From the NCBI GenBank assembly GCA_963738835.1, contig CAVTYH010000005.1, forward strand, positions 124,001-188,000: DNA of 64,000 nt. The letters are read 5' to 3'. Each line of letters starts with the position of its first letter. Position 1 is the stretch's first letter. Positions 1-11,020 of the stretch are shown in pieces. The stretch comes from CAVTYH01 sp963738835 (GTDB lineage Bacteria > Planctomycetota > Planctomycetia > Pirellulales > JADZDJ01). A program made the position numbers and the translations under genes. The notes beneath the pieces are model-generated. The model did no database searches and had not been told where the DNA came from. It saw only the letters and a list, made by a program, of their open reading frames with translations.

Positions 1-408
1 CTGATCGAAGGCAAAGGACCATCGAAGCGCCACGAGCTGTTCTACTTCGGCGGCCCGAAGTTGGGTGCCTTGCGACTGGATGATTTCAAATTCCAGTTCT
101 ACCAACAGCCCGGCGGCTGGCCCGGCCCCAAGGTCACGACCGACATGCCCGGCATGGTCAACATTCGCCAAGATCCGTTTGAACGCACTCCGTCGATCAA
201 CGGCGAGACATTAAACGAACTTGGCGGAGGATACATGAACGATTTCTACGCCCGGGAGTTCTGGCGATTTGTTCTAGTTCAGGGCCGCGTGGCAGAGCTG
301 GCCAAGACGGCCATCGACTTCCCACCGATGCAAGACCCGGCTTCGTTTAATCTGGATGCCGTGAAGAAGCAAATCGACGATATGGTTAAGGCCCACGAAG
401 GCCAGTGA
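1..408 (+). CDS. Arylsulfatase-like protein, C-terminal part only
   Basis: The reading frame is open from the first base, so the gene starts before the window. The 135 visible residues match the C-terminal subdomain of type I sulfatases: a segment ELFYFGGPKLGALRLDDFK followed by a block naming the agreed weight of the substrate face (IRQDPFERTP) and a helical tail. The same order of elements is found at the end of the complete sulfatase at 6311-8208 (FFYFNDDGDLVALR, then DLRADPYERAD). The catalytic part with the CxPxR/CxAxR cysteine is outside the window, so activity cannot be judged. Its neighbourhood holds a formylglycine-generating enzyme at 5230, which fits a sulfatase needing cysteine maturation. 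Confidence 0.8.
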   Translation: MIEGKGPSKRHELFYFGGPKLGALRLDDFKFQFYQQPGGWPGPKVTTDMPGMVNIRQDPFERTPSINGETLNELGGGYMNDFYAREFWRFVLVQGRVAELAKTAIDFPPMQDPASFNLDAVKKQIDDMVKAHEGQ

Positions 409-501
409 TCGACTTTAACTGATTAAAACGAATCTCTTCATTTCCACGGTCAGCATTCGTTTCAGCGGCTTAGCTTGTGCGCTCGCATTTCGTAAACGCC
501 G

Positions 502-904
502 ATGAAAACCTTGCTTGCAATCACCGCGGTTGTTGAGGCGGCAACAGGAATGGCGCTGACGATATCGCCGTCGTTCGTCGCCGTCCTATTGCTCAACTCT
601 CCCTTGGATACGCCGGCGGGCTTGGTAATTGGCCGCATTACCGGGGCCGCGCTGGTGGCGTTGGCCACCGATTGTTGGTTGGCGGAATGCAGTTCAGAAT
701 CGCGCCGCACAGGGCTTGATAGCGGCCATGTTGCTCTATAATACGGCGGCCGTCGCAACGCTCCTCTACGCGGCTTTCGGTTTGCACATCGTGGGCATCG
801 GATTGTGGCCCGGTGTCGTGCTTCACTTAGTTCTGGCCGTGTGGTGCATCATGTGTCTGTCAAAAAAGTCGGCACGTTTATTCAGCCGCTCTGCAATGAG
901 GTGA
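502..904 (+). CDS. Small four-helix membrane protein (frameshifted)
   Basis: The start at 502 gives a hydrophobic N-terminus (MKTLLAITAVVEAATGMAL), followed by further hydrophobic helices (VIGRITGAALVALAT, then AAMLLYNTAAVATLLYA and VVLHLVLAVWCIMC). The first half is in one frame and the second in another, with the break near 685. Joined, the protein is about 130 residues with four membrane segments. It resembles a conserved hypothetical family of small integral membrane proteins; no function is known to me. The last residues after about 864 run into the HAD remnant described separately, so the native C-terminus is uncertain. Confidence 0.6.
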
Positions 905-972
905 AAGAAAATGGCTGCATCGTCGTCAGCATGAAGGACAATTGGAAAAATATTTTTCCATTTGACAAATAG
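865..972 (+). pseudogene. Remnant of the 3' end of a HAD-like phosphatase gene
   Basis: In the frame ending with TAG at 970-972 the translation reads KVGTFIQPLCNEVKENGCIV and then VSMKDNWKNIFPFDK. This is clearly homologous to the last 36 residues of the secreted HAD protein at 8792-9830 (KVGTFSNALMDEAHDRHWFV, then ISMKNDWKVIFPFEKK). No DxDGT motif or other part of the domain precedes it. The fragment is fused at an A6G run to the preceding membrane-protein gene. It is either a true deletion remnant or the product of a missing stretch in the assembly. Confidence 0.7.
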
Positions 973-1025
973 CGGAATTCGTGAGAATTCCGACCGCTTT
1001 GGCACACAATTTTAAGGAGCCTTCA

Positions 1026-3023
1026 ATGAAAAACCTCCGATTGCCGTTGGTCCTAACCATCGTGGCGGTGGCGCTAACGGCGTATTTGCTCGCCACCAAC
1101 AACACGCCGCCAGCCTTGGCAGCGGATCAAGCCAAGGCGGCCCCACAGACCAGGCGCAGCAATCCAGGGCCGCGCCGAGCTTGTCCACCTCGACTCCAGA
1201 AGAACGCTCAAAAAACTTTTCGCCCTACTCGGACCGGAACTATCCAACCCGCGTTTTCTGGGGCGACCAGCATTTGCACACCTCCCGTTCGCCCGACGCC
1301 GGACTGGTGGGCGATCGGCTGGGTCCCGACGATGCCTATCGCTTTGCGCGGGGCGAACAGCTTCGCTCTTCCACAGGCCAGATGGTGCGACTAGAGCGGC
1401 CCTACGACTGGCTGGTCGTCTCGGATCACGCCGAATATCTCGGGCTTCCCCAGGCGTTCGCAGAAGGCGACCCGGACATTATGAAAACCGCCAGTGGCAA
1501 GAAATGGGCCGAGGATATTAAGAAAGGAGGCCAAGCCGGCTACGACGCCTTCGTCCAGATGACAGCCCAATTCGCCGATGGCAAGCCGAGCATTCCACGC
1601 GACGCCCTCACCAAGCTCTACCGCACCATCTGGGACGGGACCATTGAATCGGCCGATCGCTTCAACGAGCCCGGTAAGTTTACCGCCTTCGTTGGCTTCG
1701 AGTGGACGCAATCCATTAAGGGCAATAACCTCCACCGGATTGTCATGTTTCGCGACGGGGCGGAAAAAACCAAGCAGGTGCGGCCGTTTTCGGAGTTCGA
1801 CGGCACCGACCCGGAATCCTTGTGGAAGTACATGGCGGACTACGAACAGAAGACCGGCGGCCGCGTCCTGGCAATCGAGCACAATCCGAACCTCTCGTGC
1901 GGTCAGATGTTCGCCCCCAAGACCGATAGCGGCAAGCCGTTTGACCCCGTCTATGCGGCTATGCGCTCGCTTCGATCGACTGGCCGAGACCAGCCAATCG
2001 AAGGGAGACAGCGAGACGACGACGCAACTTTCGCCCGAAGACACATTTGCCGATTTCGAGCGCTGGAACAAAGCCAACATTTTTGGCTTGATCGCTACTA
2101 CTCCGGAAATGTATCCGTATAACTATGTCCGCTCGGTGCTCAAACTGGGCCTGGAGCACGAGCAGAAGCTGGGCGTCAATCCGTTCAAGTTCGGCCTGAT
2201 TGGCGGCAGCGACGAGCACACCAGCCTCTCGACGATGCGCGCGGAAAACTATTTCGGCGTGGGTACCATCGCCGAACCAAAACCCGACCGCTGGCAGGAG
2301 CCTTTTCTCCGCTCTCCCGTCTCGCCCAAGCTTAGCACTTATATGTGGGAAATGGCACCCGGCGGCCTGGGCGGCGTTTGGGCCAAAGCCAATACGCGCG
2401 AGGCAATTTTCGACGCCCTGTACCGCCGCGAAGTCTATTGCACCAGCGGCACGCGCCCCGTCGTGCGCGTCTTCGGCGGCTGGGAATTTAAGGCCGACGA
2501 ACTGGGCGATCCTGAGCCAGCCTGGGTCGAGCAGGGTTACACCCGCGGCGTCCCGATGGGTGGCGACCTGACTCATGCCCCTGCTGGCAAATCCCCAACC
2601 TTCATGGTCAAGGCATCTTACGATCCCGACGGAGCATACCTGGACCGTATTCAGATCATCAAGGGTTGGCTCGACGCGAAAGGAATGCTGCGGGAAAAGA
2701 TCGTCGACGTCGCCTGGTCAGGCGAACGCAAGCCCGATCCAAAGACTGGCCAAGTGCCGCTGGTGGGCAGCACAGTGGATGTCCAAAAGGCCACCTGGAC
2801 GAACACAATCGGCGCGCCGCTATTGCTCGGCTTCTGGCAGGATCGCGATTTCGATCCAGCTCTGCATGCGTTCTACTACGTGCGCGTGATCGAAATCCCC
2901 ACTCCGCGCTGGACGGCCTACGACTGCAAGCGCTTCGACATCAAGATGGACCCCGAGGTTCCCATGACCGTAACCAACCGCGCCTACACCTCCCCAATTT
3001 GGTACAACCCATCGGAGAAATGA
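1026..3023 (+). CDS. DUF3604 family secreted protein (two frameshifts)
   Basis: The start at 1026 is preceded by AAGGAG at 1014-1019 and gives a signal peptide (LPLVLTIVAVALTAYLLA, then AxA sites). The body shows the DUF3604 hallmarks: FWGDQHLHTS near the start, DWLVVSDHAEYLG, FVGFEWTQ, AIEHNPNLS and GLIGGSDEHTS, which look like metal-ligand histidines and aspartates of a PHP-like fold. The frame changes near 1150 and again near 1960, and all three parts are needed for a normal-length protein of about 660 residues. DUF3604 has no firmly established function that I can name; it often sits beside sulfatases and HAD proteins, as here. I expect periplasmic or surface location. Confidence 0.8.
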
Positions 3024-3066
3024 GCATCGCAAAGCAGTGTGTCATTAGCCACTCAAGGAGCATTCG

Positions 3067-3417
3067 ATAAAGACTGTCCGCTTGTCGCTTATCCCGGCCA
3101 TCGCGACGGGCACGTTGGCCTTCAACAATATGAGCGGCATCGGCCAGAGTGGCACCGGCGTGCTGAAGGTAGACGGCAAGCAAGTGGCCACTCAAAAAAT
3201 GGAACACACGCTGCCACTCATCTTGCAGTGGGACGAAACCTTCGACATCGGCTCTGATACCGGCACTCCCGTGGACGACAAAGACTACCAGGTCCCATTC
3301 AAATTCACCGGCAAGCTCAACAAATTGATCCTCAGGCTAGATCGGCCCCAGTTAACGCCGGCCGATATCAAACTGCTCCAGCAAGAGGGCCAGCGCAACA
3401 ACCAAGCCAGCGAGTAG
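3067..3417 (+). pseudogene. Sulfatase C-terminal fragment behind a signal-like leader with ATA in place of ATG
   Basis: From about 3120 the translation matches the beta-rich C-terminal domain of arylsulfatases (GTGVLKVDGKQVATQ, LQWDETFDIGSDTGTPVDD, KFTGKLNKLIL). The alkaline-phosphatase-like catalytic domain is absent. Upstream is AAGGAG at 3055-3060 and then ATAAAGACTGTCCGC at 3067, where ATGAAG would be expected for a signal-peptide start; the leader translated from there is hydrophobic (TVRLSLIPAIATG). The sequence therefore looks like a sulfatase whose middle has been lost and whose start codon is mutated. A TTG start at 3082 could still express a small protein, but it would be a lone domain. 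Confidence 0.65.
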
Positions 3418-3472
3418 CAACGTCGATGCGACCGAAGTGCGCTTTTTCGCTTAAGCTTGGTTATTCGGTCCG

Positions 3473-4849
3473 CTATTGCCCCTGTTTAGGTTGTTGAAGG
3501 CGCACCAGCAGCCAATGGTCGGTCTTACCGTTCTTATGGATGAGCGCCGGCGCTTTGTTTGCCGTAAGATCACTTATTCCGGCTTCCATGACGGTTGACT
3601 TATTGTTGCCAACTGTCCATGCGGTGCGCTGCGTTTTCTTGTCAACCGCTCCGTGGATTTGCAGGGTATTGTCAGAAACATCGTCGGTGTAATTGCCTCG
3701 CAGAATACCTTGCCTGTTAATCGCCAACTGTACGATGAATTGTGGATGCTGTTGCTCATTGCGGACCATGGCGAACACCCCCAGCGGTAACCATTGATCG
3801 GTGTCGGACGTTTCTGCCGCTACGCCCGACTCTGCCAGGTCGGCGGCTTGCTGGCTGAACTCGCCAACAGGCCCGACATTCTGGCCGTTAAAAATCACAT
3901 TGCCATTTTGAGCAATGATGTTGACGCCGTAGTCGTACGAGATGGGCGGGGCGCCGCCGTAACCGCAAACAGTGGCCACGTCGCCCCACGCGGGTTGGCG
4001 CCACGCAGCACCATCGGTCCAGCCGGCAGGGGCCCAAGCGGTGGGGTTATTACCATACCACTGCTGACCGTGGATATTCGAACCATTGAACGAGTTCCTC
4101 ACCGCCGCATATCCGTCTGCCGCACCGGCAGCACCAGATACCGTGGACGAGTTATTGTTTGCGGCTGCGGCACCCAGTGCTGCCGCCTCGCGCGCGGTCA
4201 TTTGCGGTGCATTTTGGTTGGCCGCAGCTGCGCCGATCGCCGCACCTTGTGCACCCGAAACCTGAGAAGCATTTTGATTCGCAGCGGCGGCACCCGACGC
4301 TGCCCCCTGCGCACTGGTCATCTGCGATGAATTGCGATTCACAGCGGCAGCACCTGCGGCTGCGCCCGCCGCGCCTGAATACTGCGGCGAGTTGCGATTG
4401 GCAGCCGCGGCGCCCATCGCTGCTCCCTGCGCACCGGTGGCCTGCGGCGAATTGCGATTCATGGCGGCCGCGCCAGCGGCTGCACCCTGTACGCCCGTTG
4501 CTTGCGGCTTCTTGTTGTTGGCAACAGCGGCACCGGCGGCTGCCCCTTGCGCACCAGTCGCCTGCGGCGAGTTGCGATTCATGGCGGCTGCGCCTTCCGC
4601 GCCCGTGGCCTGCGGCGTCTTGTTCTTTTCAGCGGCCTCCGCCCCTGCGGTTCCCGACTCGGCTGCGCTCGTAGCTGGGCTGCGCGCTGGGTTGTTTTCC
4701 CGAATGTGTGCGCTCCGACCATTCTCCGCCCGGTGCATTTATTGCTGCCCTGTTTTTCGCCCTCTTTGCCACGAGGTTCGCCTTGAGCGAGAGACACAGT
4801 CAGACACAGCGTCATCGCCAAAGCCGTAGAGACAAATTTCCGAGTCATG
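3473..4849 (-). CDS. Repeat-rich secreted surface protein (frameshift near 4740)
   Basis: The start at 4849, preceded by AAGGA on the coding strand, gives a signal peptide (VSTALAMTLCLTVSLAQ). A frame change near 4740 connects it to the body. Residues of the middle form eight or nine tandem units of about 20 residues, consensus NxNxPQxTGAQGAAxGAAA, very rich in alanine and glycine. The C-terminal 200 residues form a non-repetitive domain (WGDVATVCGYGG, WLPLGVFAMVRN, NRQGILRGNYTD, TQRTAWTVGNN) like planctomycete proteins loosely annotated as mu-protocadherin-like cell-surface proteins. A stalk plus head arrangement on the cell surface is my inference. Confidence 0.7.
4100..4626 (-). repeat. 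Tandem ~60-bp coding repeats
   Basis: About nine units of 60 bp encode the NxNxPQxTGAQGAAxGAAA repeat. Units differ mainly at the third to fifth residue and at the residue before GAAA, so they are diverged in sequence but constant in length, which indicates selection for period rather than recent expansion. Confidence 0.8.
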
Positions 4850-5229
4850 GCTTTTCCTTCAGATAAGAGGGCAAAGTGCAAATTGATCCAATGAAATTTT
4901 TGATTACAACGATTGGCCACACGGTTGCCATCGACGCTGCAAATATGATCAGGGAGCGTGCGTTGAGTTACAAGCTGCCCCCCCCGCAATGTGGAGACCC
5001 AGCTCGCCCGAGTTCATCAGAGGTGGCTCAACGGCAGCGATGCCCTGAACTACTGGCGGAGTCCGCCCAAAAAATGTCGTAACGGATCCACCCAAAGCCC
5101 AGGAATGTCCTCCCTCCATCCCCAACCCCTCCGGTTCGATGCGGTTCACCGCAAGCCACCAACGGAGAGGGAGTTCTGTTAGAATAATTTAACTTTGAAA
5201 ACACATTCGGTTCGCAAATCGGAGCCCGT
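4850..5229. other. Divergent intergenic region, no gene seen
   Basis: This lies between the repeat protein on the minus strand and FGE on the plus strand and must hold both promoters. I see no convincing -35/-10 pair. The part at 5095-5170 is pyrimidine-rich. Open frames here have no recognisable content. Confidence 0.5.
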
Positions 5230-6291
5230 ATGAATCGTGTGCTGATATTGGTGGCTTTGGGAGCGGGCGCTTTTGCGCTGACGTTTGGCGTTGTCAAATT
5301 CTCGAAGCGCCTGGCGGCGCTTCATAACAACTCTACCCCGCCGGGCATGGTTTGGATTCCTGGTGGCGAGTTTATGATGGGCACCGATTCCGATCTTGGC
5401 TGGCCCGACGAGAAGCCGGCCCACCGGGTGCGCGTCGATGGTTTTTGGATGGACGAGCACGAAGTCACGAATGCCGAGTTCCGCAAATTCGTCGACGCCA
5501 CCGGCTACATCACCACGGCCGAGAAGCCAGTCGATTGGGAAGAGCTGAAAAAACAAGTTCCCCCTGGAACACCGAAGCCGCCCGACGAAAAACTACAGCC
5601 GGGCTCGTTGGTCTTCACGCCGACGGCTGGTCCGGTGCCGCTCAACGATTACAGTCAATGGTGGAAATGGACCTCGGGCGCCAACTGGCAACATCCCGAG
5701 GGGCCGGGCAGCAATTTGGAAGGGCGCGAGAATCACCCGGTCGTACAAGTTTCGTGGGACGATGCCGTGGCCTACTGCAAATGGGCCGGCAAGCGGCTGC
5801 CTACCGAAGCCGAGTGGGAATTCGCCGCCCGCGGCGGACTGGACGCCAAGCCGTACGTGTGGGGCGATCAAGCGCCAAGCGAAAAACAAATTTTCGCCAA
5901 CATTTGGCAAGGGAAATTTCCGTACCAAAATTCTAAAGCTGATGGCTTTGAGCGCACTGCGCCGGTAAAATCATTCGCCCCGAACGGATTTGGGCTCTAC
6001 GACATGGCGGGCAACGTTTGGGAGTGGTGCAGCGATTGGTACGACGTCAGCTTGTATCGAAAGCGCGCGGGTCAAGGGGTAATTGTCAATCCGACGGGGC
6101 CTGAGCACAGCTATAATCCCGATCAGCCGTTTTCTGCACAGCGCGTTCAGCGCGGCGGTTCGTTTTTGTGTTGCGACCAATATTGTTCGCGCTACCGACC
6201 CAGCGCGCGGCAAGGAAGCACGCCCGACAGCGGCATGTCGCACGTGGGGTTTCGTTGTGTGAAGTCGCCTATCGCGAAAGCGTCCGACTAA
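5230..6291 (+). CDS. Formylglycine-generating enzyme (sulfatase maturase)
   Basis: FGE/SUMF1-family protein of 353 residues, which oxidises the active-site cysteine of type I sulfatases to formylglycine. It begins with a membrane anchor or uncleaved signal (residues about 5-22). The FGE domain follows: MVWIPGGEFMMGTDS, MDEHEVTNAEFRKFV, SWDDAVAYCKWAGKRLPTE, AEWEFAARGG, GNVWEWCSDWY and FRCV. The catalytic copper-binding cysteine pair is present as FLCCDQYCSRYR, with C314 and C319 spaced as in characterised FGEs, so this is probably a true maturase and not merely an FGE-like lectin-type relative. The sulfatase starting at 6311 lies 20 bp downstream and is the obvious substrate. Confidence 0.9.
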   Translation: MNRVLILVALGAGAFALTFGVVKFSKRLAALHNNSTPPGMVWIPGGEFMMGTDSDLGWPDEKPAHRVRVDGFWMDEHEVTNAEFRKFVDATGYITTAEKPVDWEELKKQVPPGTPKPPDEKLQPGSLVFTPTAGPVPLNDYSQWWKWTSGANWQHPEGPGSNLEGRENHPVVQVSWDDAVAYCKWAGKRLPTEAEWEFAARGGLDAKPYVWGDQAPSEKQIFANIWQGKFPYQNSKADGFERTAPVKSFAPNGFGLYDMAGNVWEWCSDWYDVSLYRKRAGQGVIVNPTGPEHSYNPDQPFSAQRVQRGGSFLCCDQYCSRYRPSARQGSTPDSGMSHVGFRCVKSPIAKASD

Positions 6292-6310
6292 TTCCATACG
6301 GAGTCTCATA

Positions 6311-8208
<1,898 letters not shown>

Positions 8209-8343
8209 GTTGTTGAAGCCCTGCCCCGAACCAAAGGAGGCCAACCAAGATCAGAATCTGAAACCCATGGAGGAGGCCCGAGTTGCCGGGATGTTCCCCG
8301 CGGCTCATATCGATGTGTGGCGCCTTTTCATTAAGAGGTTTGT

Positions 8344-8634
8344 ATGAACATCATCAGTCTGATCATTAGCCTTGTCAGTGGTGCAATTGGCGGGAATGTG
8401 GCTGGGGCGGCGATGAAAGATAAAAGCCTGGGCGTGCCGGGGAATTCGCTATCCGGAATTTTAGGCGGCGGCATCGGCGGCGCGATCTTGCAATTGCTGG
8501 GCATCGGCGGCGGTCAGGCCGGTGCGCTCGATCTGCCAGCCATCTTGGAAAATGTCGCCAGCGGTGGAGTCGGCGGTGCGGTTCTGCTGGCGATTGTTTC
8601 CGTGATCAAAGGAATCCTGGCCAAGAAGTCTTAG
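8344..8634 (+). CDS. Small glycine-rich membrane protein
   Basis: A 96-residue protein made almost entirely of hydrophobic, glycine-rich segments (IISLIISLVSGAIGGNVAGA, SGILGGGIGGAILQLLGIGG, GGVGGAVLLAIVSVIKGILA) ending in lysines. The start at 8344 is preceded by AAGAGG. It looks like the small channel- or helper-like integral membrane proteins of unknown function common in many bacteria. The gene stands alone between the sulfatase and the HAD protein on the same strand. Confidence 0.7.
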   Translation: MNIISLIISLVSGAIGGNVAGAAMKDKSLGVPGNSLSGILGGGIGGAILQLLGIGGGQAGALDLPAILENVASGGVGGAVLLAIVSVIKGILAKKS

Positions 8635-8791
8635 ATGTTTGCAATGGGGCAGTTCTACGACTTCGAGCACAAAACAAGATGAACCATAGGGAGCACGGGG
8701 AAAAAAGCGAAGTTGTTACAGGCAGAATCCTGCCCGATCCCTGTGTCCCCGTGTCCCCCGTGGTTATTTTGACAGGTGCCATTGAAAATCG

Positions 8792-9830
8792 ATGACAATG
8801 AACAATCATTTTTGTACTGCTCGGCGGTCGTTGCTGACTGCTGCGCTGGTTTTGTTGACCGTTCCCGCGCTGGCGCAAGTCAAAGATCGCCTGCCCTCTT
8901 GGAACGAAAGGCGCGGCGAAAAAAGGGATTCTCGATTTCGTGGCCCGGGTCACGAAAGATGGCGGGCCCGATTTCGTGCCGGCGGCGGAGCGCATTGCCA
9001 CGTTCGATCAGGACGGCACGCTGTGGTGCGAGCAGCCGATTTACACACAAGTGGTGTTTGCGATCGATCGAGTGAAGGCGCTGGCGGCCAAGCATCCGGA
9101 ATGGAAAACAACCGAGCCCTTCCAATCGATTCTGGCCGACGACCGCGCGGCGATGTACAAGTTCACAATTCAAGATTTCGCCAGGGTCGCCGCGGCGACA
9201 CACGCGGGAATGACCGTCGAGGAGTTTCAAGCCATCGTCAAAAAATGGCTGGCCACGGCCGAGCAACCGCGGTTTCATCGGCATTACACCGATTTGGTTT
9301 ACCAGCCGATGCTGGAGCTAATGGCATATCTGCGCGCCAATGGTTTCAAAACGTACATCGTCACCGGCGGCGGGCAAGACTTTGTGCGTGTGTTCTCTGA
9401 GCAGGTTTACGGCGTACCGCCGGAACAGGTGGTGGGCTCGGCCGCCAAAACAAAATATGAATACGGCAAAGATGGCCAGCCGCTGCTGGTAAAATTGCCT
9501 GAGATGATGCTGATCGACGACCATGCTGGCAAGCCCGAAGGCATCAACCTGATGATCGGCCGACGTCCGTTTGCAGCCTTCGGCAATTCCACCGGCGATC
9601 AGCAAATGCTGGAATGGACGCAGGCCGGAAGCGATTCCAAAGTCGGCAAAGGCACCCGGCTGATGATGCTGGTGCATCACGACGATGCCCAGCGCGAATA
9701 CGCCTACGGCGCCGATTCCAAAGTCGGCACGTTCTCCAACGCGCTGATGGATGAAGCCCATGACCGCCACTGGTTCGTGATCAGCATGAAGAACGATTGG
9801 AAAGTGATATTTCCCTTTGAGAAGAAGTGA
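8792..9830 (+). CDS. Secreted HAD-like phosphatase (frameshift near 8905)
   Basis: The N-terminus is a signal peptide (TAALVLLTVPALAQ). The frame changes near 8905 at a GAAAGG stretch, after which the mature protein continues GAAKKGILDFVARVT. HAD superfamily motifs are in order: motif I ATFDQDGTLW with the nucleophilic DxD, motif II IVTGGG, the KPEGI lysine and the late acidic motif GNSTGDQQM. Length of about 345 residues fits a secreted haloacid dehalogenase-like phosphatase. The substrate is unknown. HAD proteins of this kind frequently accompany sulfatases and DUF3604 proteins. The 3' end is duplicated as a remnant at 865-972. Confidence 0.8.
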
Positions 9831-10085
9831 GCACAGCCCCCAAATTACGACGCTCCTAAACCCCACCGACCCGTTCAGCGTTATCTTGGCAATCACGCTG
9901 CGCTCATAGGGGACAGTCACGATCTCTCAAATTTCGCTGAAAACACCCTTTCTCCAGCATCGCATTGGCGATCCTGCCCACTTGCGCTTGATTGAGCCGT
10001 TGCCTAGAATTGTGGAACCAATTCGTCGCGGCAGAAGCTTTCGATGTTCGACCAGCGAACGGCACACATCTCAAGGAGACTGTTG

Positions 10086-10865
10086 ATGAAGGGCTCATGG
10101 GCGTTAATCACGGGGGCTTCGTCGGGTTTCGGTTGGGCGCTGGCAGAGCTGTTGGCAGCGCGGGGCGTGAATCTAATCGTCACTGCCCGTCGCGAAGATC
10201 GGCTGCGGAAGTTGAAAGAACAATTGCTTGCCAAGCACAAAGCCGCTGGAATTCAGGTCGAACCACTGGTGTTTGACATCCGCGACCGGAAGGCCTGCGA
10301 AGCGGCGCTCAAATCGAAAGCAGACCTGGTGTCAAAGGTGTCGATCCTGATCAACAACGCCGGTCTGGCCCGCGGTCTGGCTCCGGTCGCGACCAGCGAT
10401 CCGAACGATTGGGATGAAATGATCGACACCAACATCAAGGGCCTCTTGTACATCACGCGGCTGGTGCTGCCGTACATGATCGAGCGGAACGATGGGCACA
10501 TCGTCAATTTGGGCTCTGTCGCCGGCGTGTGGGTTCCACCGAACCACGCGGTTTACAGCGGCACGAAGTTCGCCGTGCGTGCCATCAGTGATGGCTTGCG
10601 ATTGGATTTGCTCGGCAAAAAAATTCGCGTCACGAACATCGAGCCCGGCATTGGAGAAACCGAGTTCGCCCAGGTGCGGCTGCGAGATGACGCCAAGGCA
10701 GCCACCGTGTACCGTGGCATTAAACCGCTTTCGCCCCACGACGTGGCCGAATCAATTGTCTGGTGCCTGGATCGCCCTTGGCACGTGAACATTCACGAAA
10801 TGATTATCTTCCCAACGATGCAAGCCAACGTCGGCGCGGCGTACACGTTCCGTGAGCCGACGTGA
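10086..10865 (+). CDS. Short-chain dehydrogenase/reductase
   Basis: Classical SDR oxidoreductase of 259 residues, NAD(P)-dependent, cytoplasmic. The cofactor loop is TGASSGFGWA near residue 10, NNAG follows, the catalytic serine is in NLGSVAG and the YxxxK pair is in YSGTK. ARREDR at the end of the second strand suggests NADP(H) preference. The start at 10086 is chosen because AAGGAG lies 6 bp upstream and the Rossmann strand begins right after it. Its closest relatives are YdfG-like SDRs that act on 3-hydroxy acids, but the substrate cannot be read from sequence. Confidence 0.88.
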   Translation: MKGSWALITGASSGFGWALAELLAARGVNLIVTARREDRLRKLKEQLLAKHKAAGIQVEPLVFDIRDRKACEAALKSKADLVSKVSILINNAGLARGLAPVATSDPNDWDEMIDTNIKGLLYITRLVLPYMIERNDGHIVNLGSVAGVWVPPNHAVYSGTKFAVRAISDGLRLDLLGKKIRVTNIEPGIGETEFAQVRLRDDAKAATVYRGIKPLSPHDVAESIVWCLDRPWHVNIHEMIIFPTMQANVGAAYTFREPT

Positions 10866-10922
10866 GAGGTCGAAACTGTTTCGATGCGTATAATCAATTG
10901 ATGTAATTTTGGTGATCAAAGA

Positions 10923-11005
10923 GTCGAAAAGTCCAAGAGTCAAAAAGCGGACTTCGGCATACCATAGCCTGACTCTTCGACCTTTGGACTCTTAGACTTT
11001 TCGAC
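10923..11005. repeat. Inverted repeat / leader phrase before the VWA gene
   Basis: Arms at 10923-10941 and 10987-11005 are reverse complements over 19 bp with one mismatch (unit GACTCTTAGACTTTTCGAC). A degenerate extra copy (GACTCTTCGACC) lies at 10971-10982. The right arm ends 15 bp before the start codon at 11021. Confidence 0.75.
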
Positions 11006-11020
11006 CCTGCCTTCCGCCCC

